From the NCBI GenBank assembly GCA_964502465.1, contig CAZCWX010000517.1, positions 1 through 10,582 on the forward strand: a stretch of 10,582 nt of DNA, given 5' to 3'. Positions 1-9,606 of the stretch are shown one piece after another. A model generated the notes under the pieces. That model saw only the letters and a list, made by a program, of their open reading frames with translations, was not told where the DNA came from and did not search any database. The position numbers and the translations under genes were made by a program. The DNA comes from CAZCWX01 sp964502465. GTDB taxonomy: Bacteria; Desulfobacterota; Binatia; Bin18. Positions within the stretch are counted from its first letter, which is position 1. Every line of letters begins with the position of its first letter.

Positions 1-555
1 CTGCTCAATCTTGTCAACACGACGCTGGATATGAGCCGGCTTGAGGCAGGGGAAGTGCTGTTGAGTGTGCAACCGGTCTCTCTGGCAGCGCTTACCCGCG
101 AGGTCACTGCCGGAACCCAGGAAGTCCACGAAAAGACCGGCCTGGAATTCAGGTGGGAAGTTGCAGCAGACCTGCCACTGTTGCAAACAGATCCGACAAA
201 ACTAAAAGTCGTCTTAAAAAATTTAATCAGCAATGCGATCAAGTTTACCGACAAAGGACAGGTCACCCTCAAGGCTCATCCGCTTGCAGAGGGGGTGGAA
301 ATTTGTGTGAGTGATACTGGCGTTGGTATTGCCCCCGAAGCGCTCCCTATTATTTTCGATCCCTTCCGCCAAGTCGAACGTGCACTCACACGACACCACG
401 GCGGTGTGGGGTTGGGGCTCTATGTCGTTCGGCGGATGCTGGAAATCTTAGGCGGAACCATTACCGTGGAAAGTCAACTAGGAAAAGGCTCTACCTTTCG
501 GGTTTGGCTCCCACTCAGAGTTGCAGAGGAATCAACAGCAGGGCCAGCAAGTTAA
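1..555 (+). CDS. Sensor histidine kinase, C-terminal part (5' end outside window)
   Basis: This is the ATP-binding end of a two-component sensor kinase, which phosphorylates its own histidine and passes the phosphate to a response regulator. The frame is open from base 1, so the gene starts upstream; 184 residues are visible. The first residues (LVNTTLDMSRLEAG) look like the second helix of the dimerisation domain, so the phospho-accepting histidine lies just outside. The HATPase_c domain follows: N box KNLISNAIKFT near residues 73-83, G1 box DTGVGI near 105-110, F box FDPF, and G2 box GGVGLGL near 134-140, ending in GSTFRVWLPL. All ATP-lid motifs look intact. The sensor domain, cognate regulator and signal cannot be seen. 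The last dozen codons run over the end of the convergent transporter gene. The internal ATG at 31 is not the real start. Confidence 0.92.
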   Translation: MLNLVNTTLDMSRLEAGEVLLSVQPVSLAALTREVTAGTQEVHEKTGLEFRWEVAADLPLLQTDPTKLKVVLKNLISNAIKFTDKGQVTLKAHPLAEGVEICVSDTGVGIAPEALPIIFDPFRQVERALTRHHGGVGLGLYVVRRMLEILGGTITVESQLGKGSTFRVWLPLRVAEESTAGPAS

Positions 556-1885
556 ACACGAACATGAGACCGGCAAGGATAAAGCAGTACCCCATGATAT
601 CACCAAAGCGGAGGCCAGCTACGGTCAAGATTGGGATTGCCCAGAATGGTTGAATGAGATTGGTTGTCATATCGCCGTACGCATAGCTGAGGGTGACTGT
701 CGGTACCGATACCCCGAGTGCCTGACCAGCCGGAATAAGATACGACGCCTCAACGATCCACTTCGACCCACCGGACGGGATGAAATAATTCAGTACGGCC
801 GAATACATATAGATAATCAGCGGGAAAAACCGTGGCGTACTGGCACTCACGAAGAAGTGGGTGAGCACTTTGCCAAGGTCGGTATACGACATTAACCCAA
901 AGATGCCCGCATAGAGAGGATATTGGATAACGATCCCCCAGGTATTGCGTATCCCTTCCTCGCAAGCGTGGAGAAAAGACTTGGGATGCCAATGCAACAG
1001 CAAGCCTAGCGCGAGGAATAATAAATTATAATTGTCAATCGTCCACGCCTGTCCTAACCCAATTTGTTGCACCTGAAGAAAGAAATAGAGCAACATCGCC
1101 CCACCAACCATTAGCGACCAGCCTGGCCACCATTCCAACCTGTCAGCCGGGATCATCGTTGCGGGTTTTGCTTTCGCGGTATTGGTTGCCGCAAGCCGAG
1201 CCGCTTGTTCGTCAGAAATAAGCATTGCCTCTGCTTGCGGTGGGACTAACGCCATGACAATCACGACACCCAAGAGCCCGGCGACGAGCGCGTAGAGCAC
1301 ATTAAACGAGGCAAACATGGTCCGGGTGGTGGGAATGATTTCACTGAGCACACCAGAGGTGACGAGGAAATTGCCTGGCGTGGCGATAATGAGGGGCGCC
1401 GAGCCCGAAAGCCCCGTATGCCAGACAGTTCCAACACCGAGATAGGCACCCGTGACCAGGAGCCGGAAATCCACACGCGGATTCGCCCGCACCACAAACG
1501 GGAGAAATGCCGCCGCGACAACCAGACTAAAGGCCCAGTTGAGCCAGGCCGTTAAGGTAGAGAAAAGAGCCATGAGGACGATCGCTTGACGCGGCTGTAA
1601 CGGGTCTGGCCGAGACGCCAACCACACAAACAGACGTTTCACTGGTGGAGCAACCGCACAGGCATAGGCAACCACCATCATCAGCGTGAACTGCATGGTC
1701 AGCGCAAGCAGCGCCCAGAGCCCGCTGCCCCAGGCGTTAAGAGCGGCTGCGGCAGAAGCCCCACCCACCGTCATGGCCAAAAAGGCGACGACTAACGTCA
1801 ACAACACGGCGATGACCCAGGAGTCTGGCACCCACCGTTCGGTCCACCGGGTTAACGCCAACCCTAATTGCGCTAAAATTCCCAT
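515..1885 (-). CDS. atoE: AtoE-family short-chain fatty acid transporter
   Basis: A 456-residue polytopic inner-membrane protein of the short-chain fatty acid transporter family (SCFA_trans), to which E. coli AtoE (about 440 residues) belongs. Family members are thought to import short-chain fatty acids such as acetoacetate or butyrate; substrate and energy coupling are not shown by this sequence. Hydrophobic segments run almost the whole length. A more polar cytoplasmic-looking stretch at about residues 215-250 divides it. The conserved C-terminal half carries YFIPSGGSKWIVEA (367-380) and GDMTTNLIQPFWAIP (404-418), the most diagnostic parts. The ATG at 1885 has an AGGGAAG ribosome binding site 5 bases upstream. 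The start lies about 20 bases from a truncated CoA-transferase gene on the other strand, so its promoter must lie inside that remnant. Its stop overlaps the histidine kinase end by 41 bases. Confidence 0.86.
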   Translation of the reverse strand: MGILAQLGLALTRWTERWVPDSWVIAVLLTLVVAFLAMTVGGASAAAALNAWGSGLWALLALTMQFTLMMVVAYACAVAPPVKRLFVWLASRPDPLQPRQAIVLMALFSTLTAWLNWAFSLVVAAAFLPFVVRANPRVDFRLLVTGAYLGVGTVWHTGLSGSAPLIIATPGNFLVTSGVLSEIIPTTRTMFASFNVLYALVAGLLGVVIVMALVPPQAEAMLISDEQAARLAATNTAKAKPATMIPADRLEWWPGWSLMVGGAMLLYFFLQVQQIGLGQAWTIDNYNLLFLALGLLLHWHPKSFLHACEEGIRNTWGIVIQYPLYAGIFGLMSYTDLGKVLTHFFVSASTPRFFPLIIYMYSAVLNYFIPSGGSKWIVEASYLIPAGQALGVSVPTVTLSYAYGDMTTNLIQPFWAIPILTVAGLRFGDIMGYCFILAGLMFVFNLLALLLIPLQL

Positions 1886-1905
1886 CCATTCTTCCCTTTC
1901 ACGCT

Positions 1906-2799
1906 CTCTTAGGGCTCGGCTATGAAACCCTACGACAGCTCAAGCCCGACATCATCATGATTGCACTCTCTGGGTACGGCGCAACCGGTCCAGAGAAAGA
2001 AAACATTTCCTATGGTCCCGCGCAGGTGCCCATGAGTGGCATGTCCTCGCTTACCGGATACTAAGGGATGGCGGCCCATGCACGTTGGTATCTCATACAG
2101 GAGACCCCAATGCCGGCTTGCACGGTGCCTTTGCGGTGCTCTGTGCGCTGATGTATCGGGCCCGTACTGGCAAGGGACAGTACATTGACCTGTCACAGTG
2201 GGAGACCTCAACGGCCATGGTCGCTGAAGGATTACTCGACTATAGCATGAACGGCTCTCAACCTGAGCGTGACGGCAATCGCGACCCGTACATGGCTCCG
2301 CACGGGGTGTTTCCGCTGTGGCGGAGAAGACCGCTGGGTCAGTGTGGCCGTACGGGACGATACAGAATGGCAGCGTTTGTGTACAATCATCGGTCGGCCC
2401 GAACTGGCAGCGGACACGCGCTTCTCCACTCTCGTCGGACGTAAGCACAACGAAGATGAAGTAGAAACGCTCATCACCGCGTGGACGCTTACCTCTTCAC
2501 CAGAAGAAGTGACAGCACAATTGCAGGCTGCTGGTATTCCTGCAGCCCCAGCAATGAGTAATAAAGAGCTTGCGACCGATCCGCACCTCAACAGCCGGTC
2601 CATCTTTGTTTCCTTGGAGCACCCTGAAGTAGGCGTAAAACAGCACGTTGGTATTCCCTGGCAGATGTCAAAGACTGCGCTTCACGTTCGGCGTGCAGCT
2701 CCTACTCTCGGGCAGGACACAGATTATGTCTTACGCAACATTCTCGGCTATAGCGCCGAGGAAGTTGCGACGCTGAGAAACAAGCAGGTGTTGACGTAA
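1906..2799 (+). pseudogene. CaiB/BaiF-family (family III) CoA-transferase remnant, 5'-truncated and frameshifted
   Basis: Family III CoA-transferases move CoA between carboxylic acids. Homology begins abruptly near 1906 with LGLGYETLRQLKPDIIM, a part normally about 100 residues into a roughly 400-residue protein, so the N-terminal CoA-binding region is missing. The frame is then broken three times. Frame 1 reaches SSLTGY and a TAA at 2062. PMHVGISY is in frame 2 (about 2075-2098). GDPNAGLHGAFAVL to MAPHGVFP is in frame 3 (2100 to about 2314). CGGEDRWVSVAVRDD onward returns to frame 1 and runs to the stop at 2799. Each change fits one extra base, three in all, which restores the original frame. 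The Asp of GDPNAG (2103-2105) aligns, as I judge it, with the catalytic Asp of formyl-CoA transferase. The C-terminal tail (SAEEVATLR) is normal. I read this as a decayed gene; assembly error is the alternative. Confidence 0.88.
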
Positions 2800-2850
2800 A
2801 TCTGCGCCACATAGAGGTAACCGCCAAGCACGATCGAGACGGTACGACGA

Positions 2851-5610
2851 TCAATTCATACTGCCAAACCAGCCGCGCCGCTCCATCCACTTCGCGGCTT
2901 CCAAGACTGGCAACACCGTGAAGGCCAAGACAATGGCAATGACCCAATCGACCAGCGGCAGGCTAAACGTGCCAAACGGATCATGCAGGAAAGGCACATA
3001 GACTATCAAGATCAGCAACGCCAATTCCCACACAATAGCGAGGTTCAACCATTTATTAGCAAAAGGCCGATTGATCACTGAATGGCGGTCGGAGCGAAAG
3101 TTGTAGGCTTTGAAGAATTGAATGAGTACCAGTGAGACAAAGGTCATCGTCATTGCTTCTTCAAGGCCATGGCCAGAATTTAACGCCCAGGTAAAAAGGC
3201 CCAGGTTGACCGCCATCGACCATAACCCGCCTACCACCATGAGGATAACAACAGGGCGCGTGAAAATGCCAGTATGTGGGTTGCGTGGCTGGCGGTGCAT
3301 TAAGTCGGATTCAGGAGGGTCAACAGCAAGAGCCAGCGCCGGAAGGCCGTCAGTCGCAAGATTGACGTAGAGGATTTGTACCGCACTCAAGGGCAGAGGC
3401 AGGCCAAGTAATGTGGTTCCCGCGATTAAGCCAATTTCGCCGATGTTAGACGACAGCAGATACATCAGATACTTCTTGATATTACCGAAAATGCCCCGAC
3501 CCTCTTCCACCGCCGCGACAATGGAAGCAAAGTTGTCGTCGGTGAGGGTCATGGCAGCGGCTTCCTTGGTGACATCCGTTCCGGTGATGCCCATGGCAAT
3601 ACCGATATCGGCTTTTTTGAGTGCGGGCGCATCATTCACCCCGTCGCCCGTCATCGCGACGACATGGCCTTTCTTTTGTAGGGCGGTGACCACGCGCAGT
3701 TTATGTGCCGGGGAGACACGGGCGTAGACCTCGATGTTTTCCACCTCGCTCTCCAACTCGGCGTCGCTCATCGCCTCCAGTTGCGCACCGGTAACGACGA
3801 CGCCCATCTTGAGCAACCCCAGTTCGCGGGCCACCGCTTGCGCGGTCAGTGGATGGTCGCCTGTGATCATCACTGGCTTGATGCCGGCCTGTTCACAGGT
3901 TTGAATCGCGGCCTTGGCCTCGGGGCGTGGCGGGTCGATCATCCCGATCAATCCGAGGAAGGTCAGCGCGTCTTCAGCGTTTTCCAGCGTTGCAGCGGAT
4001 TTAGACGCCACTGCCAAAACACGTAACGCCTCACTTGCCATTTGATGGGCCGCTTCCAGAATCGCCTCCCGACTCGCGGTGTCAAGGGTCGCTTCCCCCT
4101 CTGCCGTCACCTGCCGAACACAGGAGGCGAGTAAGATTTCCGGCGCACCTTTGGCATAAGCAACGACACCCTCCGGTGTAGTATGCAGGGTGGTCATGCG
4201 CTTCGTTTCAGAGGTAAACGGGATTTCATTGACACGCGGGAACTGCGCGTCGAGATCAGCTTTGTGGAGCCCGGCTTTGGCCGCGGCGACTACCAACGCG
4301 CCCTCCGTGGGATCACCCTTGAGATGCCAGCGCCCATCGGGCTCACCGCGAACAATATAGGCGTCGGAAGCAAGCGTGGCGGCCTGTAACAAGCGTTTCA
4401 ATGCATCGGACGGCTCAATGGGAAGGCCGTCGATTGAGAACTGGCCGTGCGGTTCGTAGCCTGCCCCTGAGATCTCCAGCATTTGCCCGGCCACAAAAAT
4501 TTTGCGCGCTGTCATCTCATCTTTCGTCAGCGTGCCGGTCTTATCAGAGCAAATCACCGAGGTGCTTCCCAGCGTTTCCACTGCCGGGAGGCGGCGCACC
4601 AGTGCATGGCGCTTGACCATCCGTTGTACGCCGATGGCGAGCGAGATGGTGACCACCGCAGGCAAGGCTTCAGGAACCACAGCCACTGCTAACGCAATGC
4701 CAAAGATGAGCATTTCGATGAATGGCTGGCCACGAAACAACCCAAGGGCGACAATGACCGCCACGACCATGAAAGCCGCCCGCGCCAGCGTGCGACCAAC
4801 TTTGTCTAAGTTTTCTTGCAAAGGGGTCTTGCTGGTTCTAATGGTCTGGAGCATTTGGGCAATCTTGCCGAACTCAGTGCCCATACCGGTGGCGACGACA
4901 ACCCCACGGCCTCGACCATACGTGGCCGCCGTGCCAGCATAGGCCATGTTTTTGCGGTCGCCTAAGGTTAATTCATGATCACTGAGAGGGGCGGTGTGCT
5001 TTTCTACTGGAACGGACTCGCCGGTAAGCGCGGCCTCTTCAACTTGCAAATTGACGGTCTCGATGAGTCTGACATCAGCAGGCACTTTATCGCCTGCTCG
5101 CAAAAGGGTGACATCGCCCGGCACGAGGTCGCGCGCCGGGACTTCAATTTCTTCATTGTCGCGAAGAACCGTTGCCGTAGGCGCAGCCATTTGGCGCAGG
5201 GCTTCAATAGCGCGTTCGGCGCGGTATTCCTGCACAAACCCCAAGAGCACTGCAAACAACACGATGACGGCAATCGCAATGGCCTCAACTCCATGTCCGA
5301 GGAAGGCTGAAAGCACTGTCGCAACGAGCAAGATGACAATAAGTACATTCTTGAACTGCTCAGAAAGAATCACCCATGGCGAGATGCGATGGCCGGCTTG
5401 CAGTTCATTCGGGCCATGTTCGGCCAGACGACGCGCGGCCTCAGCGCTAGTCAATCCGGTAGGTGTAGATTGCAGGCGCAAGTATGCCGTTTCAATAGGG
5501 AAAGTATGCCAAGGCGAAGCGGCATCCCGCAGCAATAGCTGTGGAGAGGCTTTGTCCTGTGGGGTAGTTTTGATCGACAAGTCTTCTGAAGGAAAAGGAT
5601 CGTGCTTCAT
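2851..5610 (-). CDS. P-type cation-transporting ATPase, Ca2+ (type IIA) class
   Basis: A 919-residue membrane pump that couples ATP hydrolysis, through a phospho-aspartate, to cation export. In order: N-terminal cation-ATPase domain (about 34-105), actuator domain with TGES (196-199), fourth membrane segment with PEALP (313-317), DKTGT with the phosphorylated Asp356, nucleotide-binding motifs KGDPTE (431-436) and KGAPE (487-491), the TGD hinge at 583-585, TGDGVNDAP (654-662) and a C-terminal six-helix block. Ca2+-coordinating positions known from SERCA appear conserved: Asn722 and Glu725 (SSNIGE), and Asn750, Thr753 and Asp754 (NLATDGLP). The SERCA TM8 glutamate is not evident, as in PMR1-type pumps. 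The membrane motif reads PEALP rather than the common PEGLP. Calcium is therefore the likely substrate, with manganese possible. The start is 39 bases after the era stop, with no clear Shine-Dalgarno, so co-transcription with era is plausible. Confidence 0.94.
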   Translation of the reverse strand: MKHDPFPSEDLSIKTTPQDKASPQLLLRDAASPWHTFPIETAYLRLQSTPTGLTSAEAARRLAEHGPNELQAGHRISPWVILSEQFKNVLIVILLVATVLSAFLGHGVEAIAIAVIVLFAVLLGFVQEYRAERAIEALRQMAAPTATVLRDNEEIEVPARDLVPGDVTLLRAGDKVPADVRLIETVNLQVEEAALTGESVPVEKHTAPLSDHELTLGDRKNMAYAGTAATYGRGRGVVVATGMGTEFGKIAQMLQTIRTSKTPLQENLDKVGRTLARAAFMVVAVIVALGLFRGQPFIEMLIFGIALAVAVVPEALPAVVTISLAIGVQRMVKRHALVRRLPAVETLGSTSVICSDKTGTLTKDEMTARKIFVAGQMLEISGAGYEPHGQFSIDGLPIEPSDALKRLLQAATLASDAYIVRGEPDGRWHLKGDPTEGALVVAAAKAGLHKADLDAQFPRVNEIPFTSETKRMTTLHTTPEGVVAYAKGAPEILLASCVRQVTAEGEATLDTASREAILEAAHQMASEALRVLAVASKSAATLENAEDALTFLGLIGMIDPPRPEAKAAIQTCEQAGIKPVMITGDHPLTAQAVARELGLLKMGVVVTGAQLEAMSDAELESEVENIEVYARVSPAHKLRVVTALQKKGHVVAMTGDGVNDAPALKKADIGIAMGITGTDVTKEAAAMTLTDDNFASIVAAVEEGRGIFGNIKKYLMYLLSSNIGEIGLIAGTTLLGLPLPLSAVQILYVNLATDGLPALALAVDPPESDLMHRQPRNPHTGIFTRPVVILMVVGGLWSMAVNLGLFTWALNSGHGLEEAMTMTFVSLVLIQFFKAYNFRSDRHSVINRPFANKWLNLAIVWELALLILIVYVPFLHDPFGTFSLPLVDWVIAIVLAFTVLPVLEAAKWMERRGWFGSMN

Positions 5611-5649
5611 GATGATAGTGAAGAATCTCTGAACTGGCCTCGCTGGACG

Positions 5650-6552
5650 TTACAACCCCAGTTCTTTAAGTATCTTTGGGCTATTCGTCCACCCCTTCGC
5701 CACCTTGACAAAAAGTTCAAGGAATACTTTACAACCAAAAAACGCCTCCAACTGTAGACGGGCTGCCTGGCCGATCTGTTTGAGTCGGGACCCTCGTTCC
5801 CCGATCAGGATAGCCTTCTGAGAAGGTCGCTCAACATAGATGACCGCTTTGATGACGAGCAACTGCTTCTCCGGTTTTTCAGCGAACTCTTCTATCACTG
5901 CAGCAGTGGCATACGGAACTTCCTGGTGCGTACAGAGAAAGAGCTGCTCGCGCACAATCTCTTGGGCCAAAACCCGTTCGCTCTGATCAGTCAGTTCGTC
6001 ATTGGCGTACAGGGCTGGGCCAATCGGGAGCACCGCCATAAGCGTCTTCAGCAATTCTGAGATGTTTTCTCCAGTAATCGCACTGACTGGCACGATTTCA
6101 CGTCCAGGAAGGAGTTTTGCCACACGGTTGAGGAGAGGTAAGAGCCCCCCTTTTGAGACAAGATCAATTTTGTTCACTCCCACTACCACTGGTGTACGTA
6201 AGGGGTTGAGATTCCTGGCGATCTCCTCGTCTGCCGCTGTCATCCCCCGTTGCGCATCAATAACAAAGACGGCGCTATCGGTGTCTTGCAGTGCACGGAG
6301 TGCCGTCTCGACCATCCGCTGGTTGAGCAAGGACCCCTGATGCTGATGAAGGCCAGGGGTATCAACGAAAATGAGTTGAGCCTGGGGAAAAGTTTTAATG
6401 CCGATGAGGCGGGTCCGCGTCGTCTGGGGTTTGGGAGTGACAATGGCCACTTTCGCCCCGACCAATATATTGATCAGGGTCGATTTCCCCACATTCGGCC
6501 GCCCTATTATGGTGACAAAGCCACACCGATGTTGCGGATCAGCAAGAATCAT
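5650..6552 (-). CDS. era: GTPase Era
   Basis: Era is a GTPase that binds 16S rRNA near its 3' end and assists maturation of the 30S ribosomal subunit, associating partly with the inner membrane. The 300 residues match the usual length. GTP-binding motifs are complete: P-loop GRPNVGKS (17-24), switch region PKPQTTR (40-46), DTPG (64-67), NKID (127-130) and SAITG (157-161). The C-terminal KH domain (about 210-300) has the RNA-binding GxxG as GERG and ends in the family-typical WTNSPKILKELGL. The ATG at 6552 lies 26 bases after the tyrS stop. No good Shine-Dalgarno is visible, so translation may depend on upstream ribosomes. No promoter-like sequence is apparent in the short gap, which supports one transcript with tyrS. 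Confidence 0.97.
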   Translation of the reverse strand: MILADPQHRCGFVTIIGRPNVGKSTLINILVGAKVAIVTPKPQTTRTRLIGIKTFPQAQLIFVDTPGLHQHQGSLLNQRMVETALRALQDTDSAVFVIDAQRGMTAADEEIARNLNPLRTPVVVGVNKIDLVSKGGLLPLLNRVAKLLPGREIVPVSAITGENISELLKTLMAVLPIGPALYANDELTDQSERVLAQEIVREQLFLCTHQEVPYATAAVIEEFAEKPEKQLLVIKAVIYVERPSQKAILIGERGSRLKQIGQAARLQLEAFFGCKVFLELFVKVAKGWTNSPKILKELGL

Positions 6553-6578
6553 AAACCATACAAAGAAAGACTAATATT

Positions 6579-7790
6579 CTAGGATGAGATAGGGGCTGAA
6601 GTAAAAAGAATCTTGACAAAGCGCCGTCGGCCGATTTGTAAGATTTTTTCCCCTTGCGAGGCGATCTGCAGGTCTGGATCTTCAACCCGCTCACCATCCA
6701 CTCGCACTCCGCCTTGATGAATGAGGCGGCGTGCTTCACTCGTGGATTTCGTCAGACCAGCAGTGCGAAGCAGATGGCAAATCCATACCGTCTGCTCAGG
6801 TTCTGCTAATGTAATCGTTTCGATGTCATCAGGGCGTTCACGTTGTTGAAAGCGTTGAGTAAAATCCGCTGCTGCCTGGACAGCGGCATCCGCGCTATGG
6901 AAGCGAGTCACCAACTCAGCCGCAAGGTGTTTCTTCGCTTCCATCGGATGAACATCTCCGGCCTGGATCGCGTGGAGCTGAGCCGCATCAACTGCGCTGA
7001 GCAGCTCATAATATTTCAACATGAGCGCATCGGAGATCGACATGACCTTCCCGTACATTTCCGCTGGCGGGTCGGTAATGCCAATAAAATTACCGAGGGA
7101 TTTGCTCATTTTCTGCACGCCATCAGTGCCTTCTAACAACGGCATCGTGAGAATGACTTGCGGTTCTTGTCCGTATGCACGCTGCAACTCACGGCCAACC
7201 AGCAGGTTGAACCGCTGGTCTGTCCCTCCAACTTCAATATCCGCCTGCAACGTGACCGAATCGTATCCCTGCAACAACGGATACAGCAGTTCGTGGACGT
7301 GGATAGGGATACCTTGGTGAAACCGCTTGGAAAAATCGTCGCGTTCTAACAACCGGGCAACCGTATAGTGACTACACAGTCGCACCATATCGGCTGGGGA
7401 AAGCGCATCTGTCCATTCTGAGTTGAAGCGGATCTCTGTCCGCGCCGGGTTAAGGATTTTGAACACCTGCTTGGTATACGTTTCAGCATTCCGCCTGACA
7501 GCGTCTCGTGTGAGCGGCTTACGCATCTCCGAACGGCCAGTAGGGTCGCCAATCATTGCCGTAAAGTCACCGATCAAGAAGATGACCTGATGGCCAAGCT
7601 GTTGAAATTGGCGTAGCTTGTTGAGTACGACAGTATGACCCAAGTGGAGATCTGGGGTAGAAGGATCGGCTCCCAGTTTGACTCGCAGCGGTCGGTTACT
7701 GTCAAGCTTCCGCTGCAAGTCTTCTAGGGGAATGATATCGACAGTCCCGCGCTGAATTTCGCGGAGTTGCTCGGCCACTGATAATGCCAT
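6579..7790 (-). CDS. tyrS: Tyrosine--tRNA ligase
   Basis: This class I aminoacyl-tRNA synthetase activates tyrosine with ATP and charges tRNA-Tyr in the cytoplasm. It has 403 residues. The ATP-binding signature is HLGH (49-52) after GADPSTPDL, and the second signature is KMSKS (227-231). GGTDQRFN (188-195) lines the tyrosine pocket. The HLGH/GGTDQ form and the absence of the TyrS-type GGSDQWGN suggest the TyrZ-like branch. An S4 RNA-binding domain fills the C-terminus (about 335-400, LIHQGGVRVDGERV). The ATG at 7790 has GGAGGG ten bases upstream (7801-7806) and a second AAAGGA immediately adjacent. The 61-base gap after rny shows no T-box leader and no clear promoter, so the gene is probably read with rny. 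Confidence 0.97.
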   Translation of the reverse strand: MALSVAEQLREIQRGTVDIIPLEDLQRKLDSNRPLRVKLGADPSTPDLHLGHTVVLNKLRQFQQLGHQVIFLIGDFTAMIGDPTGRSEMRKPLTRDAVRRNAETYTKQVFKILNPARTEIRFNSEWTDALSPADMVRLCSHYTVARLLERDDFSKRFHQGIPIHVHELLYPLLQGYDSVTLQADIEVGGTDQRFNLLVGRELQRAYGQEPQVILTMPLLEGTDGVQKMSKSLGNFIGITDPPAEMYGKVMSISDALMLKYYELLSAVDAAQLHAIQAGDVHPMEAKKHLAAELVTRFHSADAAVQAAADFTQRFQQRERPDDIETITLAEPEQTVWICHLLRTAGLTKSTSEARRLIHQGGVRVDGERVEDPDLQIASQGEKILQIGRRRFVKILFTSAPISS

Positions 7791-7851
7791 TCCTTTACTT
7801 CCCTCCGTCAGATCGGTTAGCCTGAGAACACAGGGACCGCTATATCAGTCA

Positions 7852-9414
<1,563 letters not shown>

Positions 9415-9429
9415 AATCACGGTCCTCCT
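9415..9429 (-). promoter_or_regulatory. rny ribosome binding site deciding the start
   Basis: AGGAGG occupies 9424-9429 on the minus strand. It sits 9 bases before the ATG at 9414 and 3 bases before the in-frame GTG at 9420. The GAGGACC containing most of this site is complementary to GGTCCTC further upstream in the same RNA (9484-9490), so it could be masked by pairing. Confidence 0.75.
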
Positions 9430-9534
9430 TCCACAACCAGGGTAGAAGAATGGAGAATATAGCGTTTTATTCCTGAACTGATTGAGGACCTCCTTTCTTC
9501 ACAGTCAGAAATGGTACACGCCTGTTGTTATTAA

Positions 9535-9567
9535 CTGGAATATTCTCTTATCAAGAGAATATTCCAG
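9535..9567. repeat. Perfect 15-bp inverted repeat with 3-base loop
   Basis: CTGGAATATTCTCTT (9535-9549) is followed by ATC and its exact reverse complement (9553-9567). No T-run follows on either strand, so it is not a standard intrinsic terminator. It could form a very stable RNA stem, a possible double-strand RNase target, or be a symmetric protein-binding site in DNA. Confidence 0.9.
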
Positions 9568-9569
9568 CG

Positions 9570-9606
9570 GATAGATGGGTGCATTCTTCTCAAAAGGGCA
9601 CCTATC
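9570..9606. repeat. Imperfect hairpin, 9-bp stem with 3-4 base bulge
   Basis: GATAG and GTGC (9570-9574 and 9579-9582, with a four-base bulge between) pair with GCACCTATC (9598-9606). The loop is 15 bases. It lies two bases from the perfect inverted repeat and one base from a further small hairpin, CCTTT-ACC-AAAGG (9608-9620). Confidence 0.65.

Noticed and set aside
515..1910. Transporter gene as cargo of a mobile element
   Set aside because: I see no transposase, terminal inverted repeats or target duplication flanking it; only the truncated neighbour suggests rearrangement.
1930..2448. 172-codon minus-strand frame across the CoA-transferase remnant
   Set aside because: It has no family resemblance, while the opposite strand carries a clear, though broken, CaiB/BaiF homology through the same bases.
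2085..2799. Two overlapping plus-strand frames (2085-2444 and 2269-2799) as separate small genes
   Set aside because: Together they spell consecutive parts of one CoA-transferase, so they are pieces of a single frameshifted pseudogene.
2800..2850. Possible bidirectional terminator between the pseudogene and the ATPase end
   Set aside because: GATCG and CGATC can pair at 2831-2851 or so, but the stem is only 5 bp and no T-run follows on either strand.
4994..5632. 212-codon open frame on the plus strand opposite the ATPase
   Set aside because: It lies fully antisense to a clear P-type ATPase, its protein is a low-complexity Ser/Arg/Ala mix with no recognisable domain, and it is explained by the codon bias of the real gene.
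9456..9461. TATATT on the minus strand as a -10 box for rny
   Set aside because: Five of six bases match, but spacers of 16-18 bases upstream give no acceptable -35 box.
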